This document shows, in pieces, positions 35,186-43,467 of a DNA stretch of 48,480 nucleotides. The number at the start of each line of letters is the position of its first letter. Within the stretch, counting starts at the first letter, position 1. The stretch is from NCBI GenBank assembly GCA_028692275.1, contig JAQUXR010000017.1, positions 1 through 48,480 on the forward strand, written 5' to 3'. The notes under the pieces were generated by a model that was not told where the DNA came from, searched no databases, and saw only the letters and a program-made list of their open reading frames with translations. The translations under genes were made by a program, and so were the position numbers. This DNA is from Frisingicoccus sp009929615. GTDB lineage: Bacteria > Bacillota > Clostridia > Lachnospirales > Lachnospiraceae.

Positions 35186-35918
35186 TCGAATTCATGATGC
35201 TTTTGATAATGTACATGCGGAAGAAGATTTAAAAGAGAATACACGTAAGTATTTGTCTGAGCATGTTTACGGACAGCCAGTGAAGAAGAAACTTTTCCCG
35301 GCAAAATATGCCGTGTGCACAGCTCTGTGTCTGCTTGCCCTCATTTTCTTTGGCGGATATCAGTTCTATACAATACCGGTGGCAGCCATCAGTATCGATG
35401 TTAATCCATCGATTGAACTTGAAGTGAACCGATTTGACAGGGTTATTTCGGTGACGGCTTATAATCCGGATGGAGAAATGATTATCAGCCAGATTCATCT
35501 AAAACATTTAAACTATGAGGAGGCGATAACCGCCATCCTCGAGAGTGGGGAAATGTCCGGCTATCTTGCGGCGGAGGCCCTTGTGGATATTTCTGTAGCA
35601 TCACAGGATGAAGGAAGAAGCAGTGAGATGCAGCAAAAAATCAGTGAATGTGCAGGACATAGTTATGGTAATGTCAACTGTCATACTCAGAATAGCGAAG
35701 ATGTGAAGCATGCTCATGAAGTTGGACTATCCTTTGGCAAATACCGGGCTTTTCAGGAATTGCAGGAACTTGACCCGACTATTACGGCGGAGGATATCAA
35801 AGATATGTCGATGCATCAGATACGGGAAATGATTGATGCATGTGGGAACAGCCATTCCGAAGAAAATGTAACAGAAACAGAGAGTCATGGCCACGGTCAT
35901 GGACATGGTGCAGAATAA
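35178..35918 (+). CDS. RsgI-like membrane anti-sigma factor with His-rich tail
   Basis: The product is about 246 aa from TTG 35178, 8 bases after GGGAGG; a GTG at 35169 overlaps that ribosome binding site and is less likely. Residues 1-45 are cytosolic and should bind the sigma factor, one transmembrane helix lies at about 49-70, and the outer part starts with the RsgI signature ISIDVNPSIELEVNRFDRVI and AYNPDGEMI. The rest has scattered His/Cys (CAGHSYGNVNCHTQ, VKHAHE) and ends SHGHGHGHGAE. In clostridial RsgI proteins the outer domain senses polysaccharides; here a His-rich tail replaces it, suggesting metal or pH sensing (inference). Confidence 0.82.
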   Translation: MDNRIHDAFDNVHAEEDLKENTRKYLSEHVYGQPVKKKLFPAKYAVCTALCLLALIFFGGYQFYTIPVAAISIDVNPSIELEVNRFDRVISVTAYNPDGEMIISQIHLKHLNYEEAITAILESGEMSGYLAAEALVDISVASQDEGRSSEMQQKISECAGHSYGNVNCHTQNSEDVKHAHEVGLSFGKYRAFQELQELDPTITAEDIKDMSMHQIREMIDACGNSHSEENVTETESHGHGHGHGAE

Positions 35919-35929
35919 AAGAATAAAAA

Positions 35930-35984
35930 AACTCCCGGATAATGTATGGTTCCATAGGAAGACCGATTATCCGGGAGTTCTTTT
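35930..35984. terminator. bidirectional terminator
   Basis: AACTCCCGGATAAT (35930-35943) pairs with ATTATCCGGGAGTT (35966-35979), 14 bp, with A-run before and T-run after. Confidence 0.85.
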
Positions 35985-35986
35985 TA

Positions 35987-36421
35987 TTATTGTTCTAATT
36001 CATTTTTAACACTGGTTGCTGATACAACAAAGAGTACAGGAACAATCAGTCCGACAAGCGCCTGAATGATTTCTTTAGTCTCATGACCTGTCAATAAGGT
36101 GGAGATTGCACTGATGATACACAATACAAGTGAAATCCATCCAAGAACAAGAGCTGTTTTTAATTTGCCAAGATCGCCATTAGCACCTTTATAGCCCTTG
36201 ATACCACAGACAAGACTGAAGATACCGGAGAAAAGTGCAACAATGGCAAGAACTAAAGCCATTCCGGTAAGAACCATGCCTGTAGACTGGCTAGCACCGA
36301 CAGCATCCATGCTTGCAGCACCGAGGAGGCCTCCCCCTAAAAATAAAAGAATTGCTCCGATAATACCTAATATACCGGAGATGATTTGTAATACGGATGT
36401 TACTTTCAAAGCTGTTTTCAT
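35987..36421 (-). CDS. small four-helix membrane protein, unknown
   Basis: The product is 144 aa with four hydrophobic helices at about 8-35, 48-72, 85-108 and 115-137, rich in Gly, Ala and Ile. Helix 1 has ISGILGIIGAILLFLGGG. No charged catalytic motif is present and I do not recognise the family; small membrane proteins of this kind are frequent in Clostridia. The ribosome binding site is AGAAAGGA. It shares a terminator with the convergent RsgI-like gene but is probably unrelated to it. Confidence 0.7.
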   Translation of the reverse strand: MKTALKVTSVLQIISGILGIIGAILLFLGGGLLGAASMDAVGASQSTGMVLTGMALVLAIVALFSGIFSLVCGIKGYKGANGDLGKLKTALVLGWISLVLCIISAISTLLTGHETKEIIQALVGLIVPVLFVVSATSVKNELEQ

Positions 36422-36592
36422 ACGAATATTTCCTTTCTGTTTTCATATAGTATAAACTCACTCATAATTATACATTTTGCCGGATAATTTGTAAAGTTCT
36501 TAAATGAAATCAATAATTGACATAACTGTCTTGATTATATATAATATAAGACTGATATATCTATTAAAAAATCAAAGGATAAGGTGAATAGA

Positions 36593-37093
36593 ATGAGTTT
36601 AATGCAGCAGTGGGAAGATATGGTATCCGTATTTAACGATGATGCTCAGGCACAGCAGAAGTTTTGGACAGACTACTATCTTCAGGAAAAAGGCGTTTAT
36701 GAAAGTTTATTAGAAGAACCGGTAGAAGTTGTTTCAGGTACAGTTCAGGAACTGGCTGATAAATATGAGATGGATGTTGTACTTTTTGGAGGATTTCTTG
36801 ATGGAATCAATGAAAGCTTAAAAGAAGCTAATCCGGTAAACGAACTGGAAGCAGACAGTCAGGTTAAGATTGATATTGATTTAGAAAAACTCTACTACAA
36901 CATGGTTGCAGCAAAGGCTGAATGGCTTTACGAACTGCCACAGTGGGATAAGCTTCTCAGTGAAGAGAAACGTAAAGAGCTTTATAAGGCTCAGAAACGT
37001 TCTATGACCGTTGTTAAAGATAAAAAGATTGGCAGAAATGACCCATGTCCTTGTGGCAGTGGTAAGAAATATAAGTTCTGCTGCGGAAAATAA
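36593..37093 (+). CDS. SEC-C metal-binding domain protein
   Basis: The product is 166 aa. The body (about 1-140) is acidic and helical with no recognised domain, and the C-terminus is a canonical SEC-C zinc motif GRNDPCPCGSGKKYKFCCGK (CxCx8CC), the element SecA uses to bind SecB and ribosomes. It occurs on many small proteins of unknown function, possibly linked to translation or protein quality control. ATG 36593 is preferred to a GTG at 36584 because AAGGTG is 7 bases from it. Stand-alone gene. Confidence 0.82.
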   Translation: MSLMQQWEDMVSVFNDDAQAQQKFWTDYYLQEKGVYESLLEEPVEVVSGTVQELADKYEMDVVLFGGFLDGINESLKEANPVNELEADSQVKIDIDLEKLYYNMVAAKAEWLYELPQWDKLLSEEKRKELYKAQKRSMTVVKDKKIGRNDPCPCGSGKKYKFCCGK

Positions 37094-37203
37094 TAGATTG
37101 AACATCTTAAAGAGAAGAATGGACACGAAAGTTGTTTGACTGGGTGGATATTCTTCTTTTTATTAATATGTGAAAGGTTCTACGAAAGAGGGGGAACATA
37201 AAG

Positions 37204-38106
37204 ATGGTTGTATCCACTGTGTTTGGAAAGATTATATCTATATTTATCATCATGCTTGTCGGAGTTCTCTGCTTTAAAGTAGGGATTATAGATGATACAA
37301 CAAAGACAAAACTTTCGAGATTGAGCACTCAGATTGTTAATCCGATATTAATATTTATGTCTTTTCAGATGGATTATGATGCTTCGCTTATGAAAAAGAT
37401 GGGCATATTATTTGTCCTTGCTGTTTTTAGCTATATTATTTCCATCGTGCTGGCACATTTTCTTCTTAAGGAAAAAGAAGGCTATGATTTAGGCATAGAG
37501 AAATATGGCGTAACCTATACAAACTGCGGATTTATTGGTCTGCCACTGGCATATGCCATGTTTGGAAATATAGGTGTCGTTTATGCGACGATTTTTGCGG
37601 CGGTTTTTCATATGTTTGCCTGGACCCACGGTATTTTATTACTGGAGAATAAAGGCTTTCAGCCGAAGAAATTGATTAATCCCTGTTTGATTGCTGTTGT
37701 TCTTGGTATTTTATGCTTTGTTTTCCAGATAAAAATACAAGAACATGTAGCTTTCGCTTTAAGTTCTATCGGTGATATGAATACGCCATTGGCCATGCTT
37801 TTATCCGGTGCCATTATGGCACAGCTGAATTTCAAAGAAACAATAAAAAAGAAGCGTTTGTTTTTTGTCTGTTTTTTAAGACTGATACTGTCAGCAGGGA
37901 TTTTCTGTTTTATCCTTCGATGGCTGCCAATTGATGAACAGATGCGAACAGTCGCTGCTGTTATTGCGGGCTGTCCATCGGGAGCGATGACAATTACTAT
38001 GGCAATTCTTTATAAGAAAGATGATCATTATGCAACAGAAATTTTTTCAATGACGACCCTGTTATCTATTCTAACGATTCCGTTATGTATGTTGATTGCA
38101 GGATAA
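37204..38106 (+). CDS. AEC family transporter
   Basis: The product is 300 aa with about ten transmembrane helices in two halves. Typical auxin-efflux-carrier-family stretches are LSTQIVNPILIFMSFQM, YTNCGFIGLPLAYAMFG and ADDR-type end regions replaced here by GCPSGAMTITMAILY. Bacterial members export or import organic anions such as malate; the substrate here is unknown. GAGGGGG precedes ATG 37204. Convergent with aroA, separated by a strong hairpin. Confidence 0.9.
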   Translation: MVVSTVFGKIISIFIIMLVGVLCFKVGIIDDTTKTKLSRLSTQIVNPILIFMSFQMDYDASLMKKMGILFVLAVFSYIISIVLAHFLLKEKEGYDLGIEKYGVTYTNCGFIGLPLAYAMFGNIGVVYATIFAAVFHMFAWTHGILLLENKGFQPKKLINPCLIAVVLGILCFVFQIKIQEHVAFALSSIGDMNTPLAMLLSGAIMAQLNFKETIKKKRLFFVCFLRLILSAGIFCFILRWLPIDEQMRTVAAVIAGCPSGAMTITMAILYKKDDHYATEIFSMTTLLSILTIPLCMLIAG

Positions 38107-38110
38107 ATAA

Positions 38111-38147
38111 AAATGGGCTTCCCGGTTTGCAGGGGAAGCCCATTTTT
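38111..38147. terminator. bidirectional terminator (aro operon and AEC gene)
   Basis: AAATGGGCTTCCC (38111-38123) pairs with GGGAAGCCCATTT (38133-38145) with A- and T-runs at the ends. Confidence 0.9.
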
Positions 38148-39424
38148 TAGCTCAATTTAAATAAATCTTCATAAAATGTCGGATATGAAATATTCACGCA
38201 GTCACTTCCAATAATCTCTGTTTCTCCATCGCTGGCAAGAGCGGCAACGGCAAAGGACATGGCAATGCGGTGGTCCAGGTGACTCTGGATGATACCGCCG
38301 TGAGGCATTTTTCCTCCGTTGATAATCATGCCGTCTTCCTGGGGAATGATATCTACACCCATTGTCTGGAGATTCTCAGACATAACAGCAATACGGTCGG
38401 ATTCTTTGACCTTAAGTTCGGCAGCATCCCGGATGCTGGTCTGGCCTTCGGCGAAGGCTGCCATAATCGCAATGATTGGAAGCTCATCAATTAATGTTGG
38501 AATAATATCGCCTTCAATAACGGTTCCATGAAGGGTAGAGTGGCGGACAACGATATCTGCTACAGGTTCATTACAGACTTCACGAACATTTTCTAAAGTA
38601 ATATTACCGCCCATAGCCTGGCATACTTTAATCATGCCGTCCCGGGTCGGATTGATACCTACATTTTCAATACAGATTTCAGAGCCGGGAACAATAAGAC
38701 CGGCAGCCATAAAATAAGCGGCAGAGGAAATATCTCCAGGCACATCGATTCGCTGGGCTGTCAGCTGCTTTGCCGGCTGCAGTATAGCTGTTGTGCCCTC
38801 TGTACGGATGGAACAGCCACAGGCTTTTAGCATTAATTCTGTATGATTTCTTGAAAGAGTAGGTTCGGTGACACTGGTTTCTCCATCGGCATAAAGACCG
38901 GCAAAAAGAACAGCGGATTTTACCTGAGCAGAAGCTACTGGAGAATCATAGTGAATACCACAAAGTTTCTGACCGGCAATTTTTAATGGCGCACAGCCAT
39001 TTCCACGAATGCTTTCAATGGAGGCTCCCATCATAGCCAGTGGTGTCATGATTCGTTTCATAGGCCGTGACTGAATAGAGGTATCACCATTGATGACACA
39101 GTCGAAATTCTGGCCTGCCAGAATGCCTGACATAAGACGGGTTGTTGTTCCGCTGTTTCCCGTGTCAAGAACATTTTCCGGCTGTGATAATCCATGAAGA
39201 CCTTTGCCGTGAATACGGACAATATCACCATTGTTTTCAATAGGAATACCCATCTGTCTAAAGCATGCAATCGAAGAAAGGCAGTCGGCTCCCTGAAGAA
39301 AATGGTGGACTTCAGTGGTTCCTTCTGCAATAGAACCAAGCATAATGCTTCGGTGAGAGATGGATTTATCGCCAGGAACAGACACAGTGCCTTTTAATCC
39401 ATTTGGGGTACGTGTTATCTTCAT
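38147..39424 (-). CDS. aroA: 3-phosphoshikimate 1-carboxyvinyltransferase (EPSP synthase)
   Basis: The 425-aa enzyme joins shikimate-3-phosphate and phosphoenolpyruvate to EPSP, the sixth shikimate step. Conserved parts are GTVSVPGDKSISHRSIML (N-terminal substrate loop), LDTGNSGTTTRLMSGILAG, GDTSIQSRPMKRI, and DELPIIAIMAAFAEG with RDAAELKVKESDRI. ATG 39424 follows AAGGAG at normal spacing; a 7-codon longer frame starts before it. Third gene of the minus-strand operon aroF-tyrA-aroA, 21 bp after tyrA. Confidence 0.96.
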   Translation of the reverse strand: MKITRTPNGLKGTVSVPGDKSISHRSIMLGSIAEGTTEVHHFLQGADCLSSIACFRQMGIPIENNGDIVRIHGKGLHGLSQPENVLDTGNSGTTTRLMSGILAGQNFDCVINGDTSIQSRPMKRIMTPLAMMGASIESIRGNGCAPLKIAGQKLCGIHYDSPVASAQVKSAVLFAGLYADGETSVTEPTLSRNHTELMLKACGCSIRTEGTTAILQPAKQLTAQRIDVPGDISSAAYFMAAGLIVPGSEICIENVGINPTRDGMIKVCQAMGGNITLENVREVCNEPVADIVVRHSTLHGTVIEGDIIPTLIDELPIIAIMAAFAEGQTSIRDAAELKVKESDRIAVMSENLQTMGVDIIPQEDGMIINGGKMPHGGIIQSHLDHRIAMSFAVAALASDGETEIIGSDCVNISYPTFYEDLFKLS

Positions 39425-39445
39425 TATAAAATCTCCTTCGTTCAT

Positions 39446-40549
39446 TTATTGCCGTAAGTGAATCATGTAGTGGAACCGGTTTAAAAGTTCTACAGCCTTA
39501 TTCGCCGAATCATCATCATAAAATTCAATGTGAAGAACACCTTCCTGAAATTCCCGGTTATGAACGATACCGATGTTCATAATACTGATGCCATTGGTTG
39601 CAAGAATGGTTGCAATAGTGGCAATAGCTCCGGATTCATCCACCAAATCAACAAAGATTTCATAGGATGGTGTGAGCAGACTCTTGGCACGGCTTTTTGG
39701 TATGTCATCCCTGTATTCTTTCGCAGAAGTAAAGGATGAGAGAAGCGCCGGAAGGTTATCGCTTTTAATAGCATCACCCATATCTTTCATTCGAGTAACA
39801 TAGAGGTTCAGCATATTAATAATCTGGTCTTTGTTTTCTGTACAAATCTGCTGCCACATTTCCGGTGAAGAGGAAGCAATTCGGGTAATATCCTTAAAGC
39901 CTCCGGCAGCGAGCATACGCATAAGACCATCTGGATTATCGGATTCTTTCACGAGATTGACTAAAGTATAGGCAATAATGTGCGGAAGATGAGAGATGGC
40001 AGCTGTAATGCGGTCATGTTCACGATAATCGAGTTTTACAGGAATGGCATTGATGTCTTTGACAAGTTGAACCATTGTATTCATCATAACATCTGTTGTA
40101 CCTTCTCCCGGAGTTAATATGTAGTAAGCATTTTCCAGAAGATGAATCTTTGAATTGCTATATCCGTATTTTTCCGAGCCGGCCATCGGATGGCCTCCGA
40201 TAAAGTGATTGTTCATACCGAGTTCGGTAACAGCTTCATGGATAGTGGTTTTTACACTGCCCACATCGGTCAGAATACATTCTGGTTTGATAATGTTTTT
40301 TAGTTCTTTAAGGCACCGGATATTCACACTGACCGGTGCGCATAGAAATATAATATCACATTCAGAAAAGCCTGGGCCTATAGTGTCCATGGCCTGATTA
40401 ATGGTGCCATCGGACATGGCTTCAATCAGGCTGGCTTTGCTGCGATTATAAGCAATAAAAGTAGAGTCGGGATGCTTGGCTTTCAGAGCCTTGGCAATAG
40501 AACCGCCAATTAGTCCCAGGCCAATAAAGCCAATCGTTGGTTTATTCAT
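39446..40549 (-). CDS. tyrA: prephenate dehydrogenase with ACT domain
   Basis: The 367-aa enzyme oxidises prephenate to 4-hydroxyphenylpyruvate with NAD(P), committing to tyrosine. It starts with the Rossmann motif GFIGLGLIGGSIAKALK, then DVGSVKTTIHEAV, GGHPMAGSEKYGY and ISHLPHIIAYTLVN; a C-terminal ACT domain (about 295-367; VDLVDESGAIATIATILATN) probably mediates feedback by tyrosine. Its ATG overlaps the TGA of aroF (TGATG), so the two are translationally coupled. GGAGG lies inside the aroF end. Confidence 0.95.
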   Translation of the reverse strand: MNKPTIGFIGLGLIGGSIAKALKAKHPDSTFIAYNRSKASLIEAMSDGTINQAMDTIGPGFSECDIIFLCAPVSVNIRCLKELKNIIKPECILTDVGSVKTTIHEAVTELGMNNHFIGGHPMAGSEKYGYSNSKIHLLENAYYILTPGEGTTDVMMNTMVQLVKDINAIPVKLDYREHDRITAAISHLPHIIAYTLVNLVKESDNPDGLMRMLAAGGFKDITRIASSSPEMWQQICTENKDQIINMLNLYVTRMKDMGDAIKSDNLPALLSSFTSAKEYRDDIPKSRAKSLLTPSYEIFVDLVDESGAIATIATILATNGISIMNIGIVHNREFQEGVLHIEFYDDDSANKAVELLNRFHYMIHLRQ

Positions 40550-41562
40550 CAAAGGGTTCCTCCAAAAAATGAAATCATAGGTTTAAGTTCATTGCACAGA
40601 GTGTCAAAATGTTCAAGGGTCAGAGACTGAGGACCATCGGAAAGCGCTTTGGCAGGTTCTGGATGAACTTCAATCATTAGTCCGTCACAGCCGGAAGCAA
40701 TAGCAGCACGGGCCATCGGTGTGACATATTCCCGAACGCCGGTACCATGACTAGGGTCTACGATAATCGGAAGGTGGGATTTTGATTTAATGACAGGAAC
40801 GGCACTTAAATCCAGAGTATTTCTTGTGGCTGTCTCAAAAGTACGAATACCACGTTCGCAGAGAACAACGTTTGGATTGCCCTCAGCCATAATATATTCT
40901 GCTGCATTCAGCCATTCATCAATGGTTGCAGAAAGACCACGTTTTAATAAAATAGGAAGACCGCTTTTTCCGGCTTCTTTTAAAAGAGCAAAGTTTTGCA
41001 TATTTCTTGCACCAATCTGAAGCATATCCACATAATCAACAGCTTTATGAATAGCCTCAAGGCTTGTAACTTCGCATACAGAAGCAAGACCGGTAGCATC
41101 AGCAGCTGTTTTCATGTATTTTAAACCCGTTTCTTCAAGTCCCTGAAAAGCATAAGGGGAAGTTCTCGGTTTAAATGCACCGCCGCGTAAAAATGTTGCA
41201 CCCGCTTTTTTTACGGCAATAGCTGTCTGAATCATCATTTCTTCATTTTCAATAGCACAAGGACCAGCCATAATAGCGATGTGACCACCGCCAATCTGTG
41301 CATTTTTAACTTTAACACAGGTTGGTTCCGGATGAAATTTTTTATTTGCAAGTTTATAGGTCTCTGTAATATCAACAATTTTTTCAACTTGAGGGAGCTG
41401 GCAGAGTGCAGAACGATTTAATACAGTTTTGTCTCCAACAACACCAATAATGGTTACTTCATGGCCTTTAGATAAATGGGCTTCAAGACCTGCATTTTCA
41501 ATGAGTTTGGTGATAGAAAGTATAGAACTCTCTTCAGCCTGTGGTTTCATAACAATAATCAT
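40549..41562 (-). CDS. aroF: 3-deoxy-7-phosphoheptulonate synthase (DAHP synthase)
   Basis: The 337-aa enzyme condenses phosphoenolpyruvate and erythrose-4-phosphate, the first shikimate step. It has an N-terminal ferredoxin-like regulatory domain (about 1-70; MIIVMKPQAEE, GVVGDKTVLN) as in the AroF/AroG-beta class of Gram-positives and Thermotoga, then the barrel: IAIMAGPCAIENEEMM, FLRGGAFKPRTSPYAFQGL, LLKRGLSATIDEWLNAAEYI and IVDPSHGTG. GGAGG is 9 bases before ATG 41562. It leads the operon and is preceded by a T-box leader. Confidence 0.95.
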   Translation of the reverse strand: MIIVMKPQAEESSILSITKLIENAGLEAHLSKGHEVTIIGVVGDKTVLNRSALCQLPQVEKIVDITETYKLANKKFHPEPTCVKVKNAQIGGGHIAIMAGPCAIENEEMMIQTAIAVKKAGATFLRGGAFKPRTSPYAFQGLEETGLKYMKTAADATGLASVCEVTSLEAIHKAVDYVDMLQIGARNMQNFALLKEAGKSGLPILLKRGLSATIDEWLNAAEYIMAEGNPNVVLCERGIRTFETATRNTLDLSAVPVIKSKSHLPIIVDPSHGTGVREYVTPMARAAIASGCDGLMIEVHPEPAKALSDGPQSLTLEHFDTLCNELKPMISFFGGTL

Positions 41563-41611
41563 AATTCAATACCTCCAAATATGTGTTTTTGTATTGGGGG
41601 ATAATTTTAAG

Positions 41612-41898
41612 CAATAAAAAAAGCCTCCATCCCCGGTATAAAGGACGAAAGCATACTTCCGTGGTACCACCTTTATTCATCTGTACATCGCTGTACAAGA
41701 TCTTATAGAGTACGTCATAGCTGATTATACTCCGGCAATATAACGGTTGCAACCGGCACGGCCTACTATCCTGAATAGGGTTCAGCTTGCAGCTCAGGGA
41801 TGTATTCGGAATTCTGTTTTATGCACCTCTCATCAACCGGTAACTTTCTGTATAAAACCTGGAATCCTTACTGGTTCCCATCATAGCTTTTTTCGTTA
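41612..41898 (-). promoter_or_regulatory. T-box riboswitch, probably tyrosine-type
   Basis: Read on the minus strand, the T-box sequence GGTGGTACCACGG lies at 41671-41659, followed by a terminator region ending in GGAGGCTTTTTTT (to about 41612). In stem I the specifier region reads GAATACATCCC, with TAC at plus positions 41804-41802, a Tyr codon followed by A as usual. Uncharged tRNA-Tyr would allow read-through into aroF-tyrA-aroA. The T-box identity is secure; the Tyr assignment rests on the specifier register and on tyrA in the operon. Confidence 0.88.
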
Positions 41899-41904
41899 GT
41901 CCTA

Positions 41905-41933
41905 ATGATAGCATCATCAAAGAAAAAAATCAA
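41905..41933 (-). promoter_or_regulatory. promoter of the aroF-tyrA-aroA operon
   Basis: On the minus strand TTGATT (41933-41928) and TATCAT (41910-41905) are 17 bp apart, shortly before T-box stem I. It marks the last clearly chromosomal element before the integrated element. Confidence 0.6.
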
Positions 41934-42064
41934 GTATAATTTTTTTGCAAAGATTAAGAAAAATAAATAAATAATTGGCTAATTTTCATAAAACTATATA
42001 GGTGCTTTTACAAGTGCCGTAAATAGGCGGTTTCTTAAGAAATATAAGGCTTTTTAGATGTCTC

Positions 42065-42104
42065 TGCCTACCGTTTGCCTACCAAATTTTGAGGGGGTAG
42101 GCAA
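42065..42104. repeat. clustered TTGCCTACC motifs beside the integrase
   Basis: TGCCTACC occurs at 42065-42072 and 42076-42083 as direct repeats, and GGTAGGCAA at 42096-42104 in inverse orientation. The last two form a hairpin with 9-bp arms and a 12-nt loop. Their place directly after the integrase stop suggests integrase arm-type binding sites near the attachment site, or an integrase terminator (no T-run follows on the minus strand). Confidence 0.5.
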
Positions 42105-42110
42105 GGTCGT

Positions 42111-43304
42111 CTACAAAAGTATATTACTGGCGGATTGCTTTAATTTTGCGGTGTTGAAAACATAGGTGTTTAAGGTTGTTGCTATATCCTTGTGACCCAT
42201 GCGTTCCATAACCGTATTCGGATAGGCCCCGTTCTCTGCCAGATAGGTGCCATGGGTATGCCTCAGGCTGTGTGAATGGAAGAGTGGGTTATTGAGTTTC
42301 TTATGAATAAGAGTTGCACAGTAACCGAAGTTCTTCGGAGTTAGCAGCTTACCCACCTCACGTGCCGAGAGCGGCATTATTTCTGTGTAATCCGAACTAA
42401 CTTCTGCGGAGGTCTGAACGACCTCGTTATCAGGCTTTAAATAGGTCCGCATGAAATACTCTCCAAAGCGAAGTTGGTTCTCACGACGTTTAATAAGTTC
42501 CTGCTTAAAGATTGCAGCTATGGTTTTCCCCATTTCTATTGTACGAACAGAATTATACTTTGGTTCACGATAGTACCATCGGCCATTTTCTCTGACCAAT
42601 TGGTGCTGTATGGTGATTAGATTCTTCTTAAAGTCTACATCATGCAATAGGTCAATACCGTATGTTTCGGAAATTCTGGTGCCTAGATGATATCCTGTCA
42701 TTATCGGGATATAATAATGGGTGGATGGTCCGAAGTGGGTAATGATTTTCTTGAAGTCTTCGTCAGTAATGACATACTCTCTGTGTTTCTTCATAAATTC
42801 GGATTCTGGTCGTTGTGGCACCTTTACCCACTGGCAGGGATTTGTCTTGACATATTTGCAAGGCATTACTGCATAATTAAGTGCTCCGGATAAACAATTC
42901 TTAATATTCACAACAGTGGGCCGTGCCAGACCGGTTGCAAAGATTTTATTAATTTCCACCTGTACGCTTCCAGGTTCAAGAGAGGACAATTTGTAGATTC
43001 CAAAATGCGGCTTCAAATGATTTTCAACGATAGATTTATAATTTAGTGCTGTCAGATAGTGAAGATTAGGCTCGACATAGTTCGCAACCCAGAAGTCGAG
43101 ATAGTCGGCAACAGATGCTTCTGAGGCCTTAAAGGTTTTTCCTGTGTTGTCATATTCTGCTTTTGCCTGGATGCCATCAGCTAAGGCTTCAGCTTTTGTC
43201 CGGAAACCACCCCTAGATATAGGATTTCTCTTTCCGCCAATTCTGGCACCTTCAAAAGACCATTCCCAAGTTTTACCTCTTTTTCGTGTTCGTAATTCTC
43301 CCAT
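42111..43304 (-). CDS. int: tyrosine-type site-specific integrase
   Basis: The product is 397 aa. An N-terminal arm-binding domain (about 1-60) and a SAM-like core-binding domain (about 63-165) precede the catalytic domain. The recombinase residues are visible: Arg210 in HLGTRISE, His345 and Arg348 in HSHSLRH, His371 in MGHKD and the nucleophile Tyr381 in LNTYVF. It integrates and, with an excisionase, excises the element. GAGGAGG precedes ATG 43304. It is transcribed toward the chromosome junction. Confidence 0.95.
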   Translation of the reverse strand: MGELRTRKRGKTWEWSFEGARIGGKRNPISRGGFRTKAEALADGIQAKAEYDNTGKTFKASEASVADYLDFWVANYVEPNLHYLTALNYKSIVENHLKPHFGIYKLSSLEPGSVQVEINKIFATGLARPTVVNIKNCLSGALNYAVMPCKYVKTNPCQWVKVPQRPESEFMKKHREYVITDEDFKKIITHFGPSTHYYIPIMTGYHLGTRISETYGIDLLHDVDFKKNLITIQHQLVRENGRWYYREPKYNSVRTIEMGKTIAAIFKQELIKRRENQLRFGEYFMRTYLKPDNEVVQTSAEVSSDYTEIMPLSAREVGKLLTPKNFGYCATLIHKKLNNPLFHSHSLRHTHGTYLAENGAYPNTVMERMGHKDIATTLNTYVFNTAKLKQSASNILL

Positions 43305-43362
43305 AATATCATCCTCCTCAAAAAATGGGTATAAAAATAACAGCCATCGAACTTTCGTTCTC

Positions 43363-43391
43363 TTGCAAGGCTGCCCCGAAGGTGATACAAT
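43363..43391 (+). promoter_or_regulatory. candidate promoter of a small RNA
   Basis: TTGCAA (43363-43368) and TACAAT (43386-43391) lie 17 bp apart on the plus strand, opposite to the flanking genes. Confidence 0.35.
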
Positions 43392-43397
43392 GTAAGT

Positions 43398-43467
43398 GGT
43401 TGTTTATCGTATTTCCTTCGGGAGATATGTGCGGTTCCTGACTGTCATCAGGGGCCGCATTTTTTAT
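43398..43467 (+). ncRNA. candidate small RNA ending in a strong terminator
   Basis: The gap between two minus-strand genes holds a plus-oriented promoter-like pair and, 40 nt further, a terminator hairpin (43430-43459) with T-run. No convincing plus-strand ORF lies between. CCCGAAGG (43374-43381) and CCTTCGGG (near 43414-43421) form a further inverted repeat across the promoter. A transcript of about 70 nt is predicted. It would not terminate any known plus-strand gene, which is why I consider it an RNA gene of its own. Confidence 0.35.
43430..43466 (+). terminator. plus-oriented terminator between int and DUF4041 gene
   Basis: TGCGGTTCCTGA pairs with TCAGGGGCCGCA around CTGTCA, then six T on the plus strand only. 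On the minus strand no T-run follows, so it does not serve the DUF4041 gene well. Confidence 0.65.

Noticed and set aside
43181..43390. Minus-strand ORF overlapping the integrase start
   Set aside because: Most of it is an alternative frame of the integrase gene and it has no good ribosome binding site, though the leader part (43305-43390) remains unexplained.
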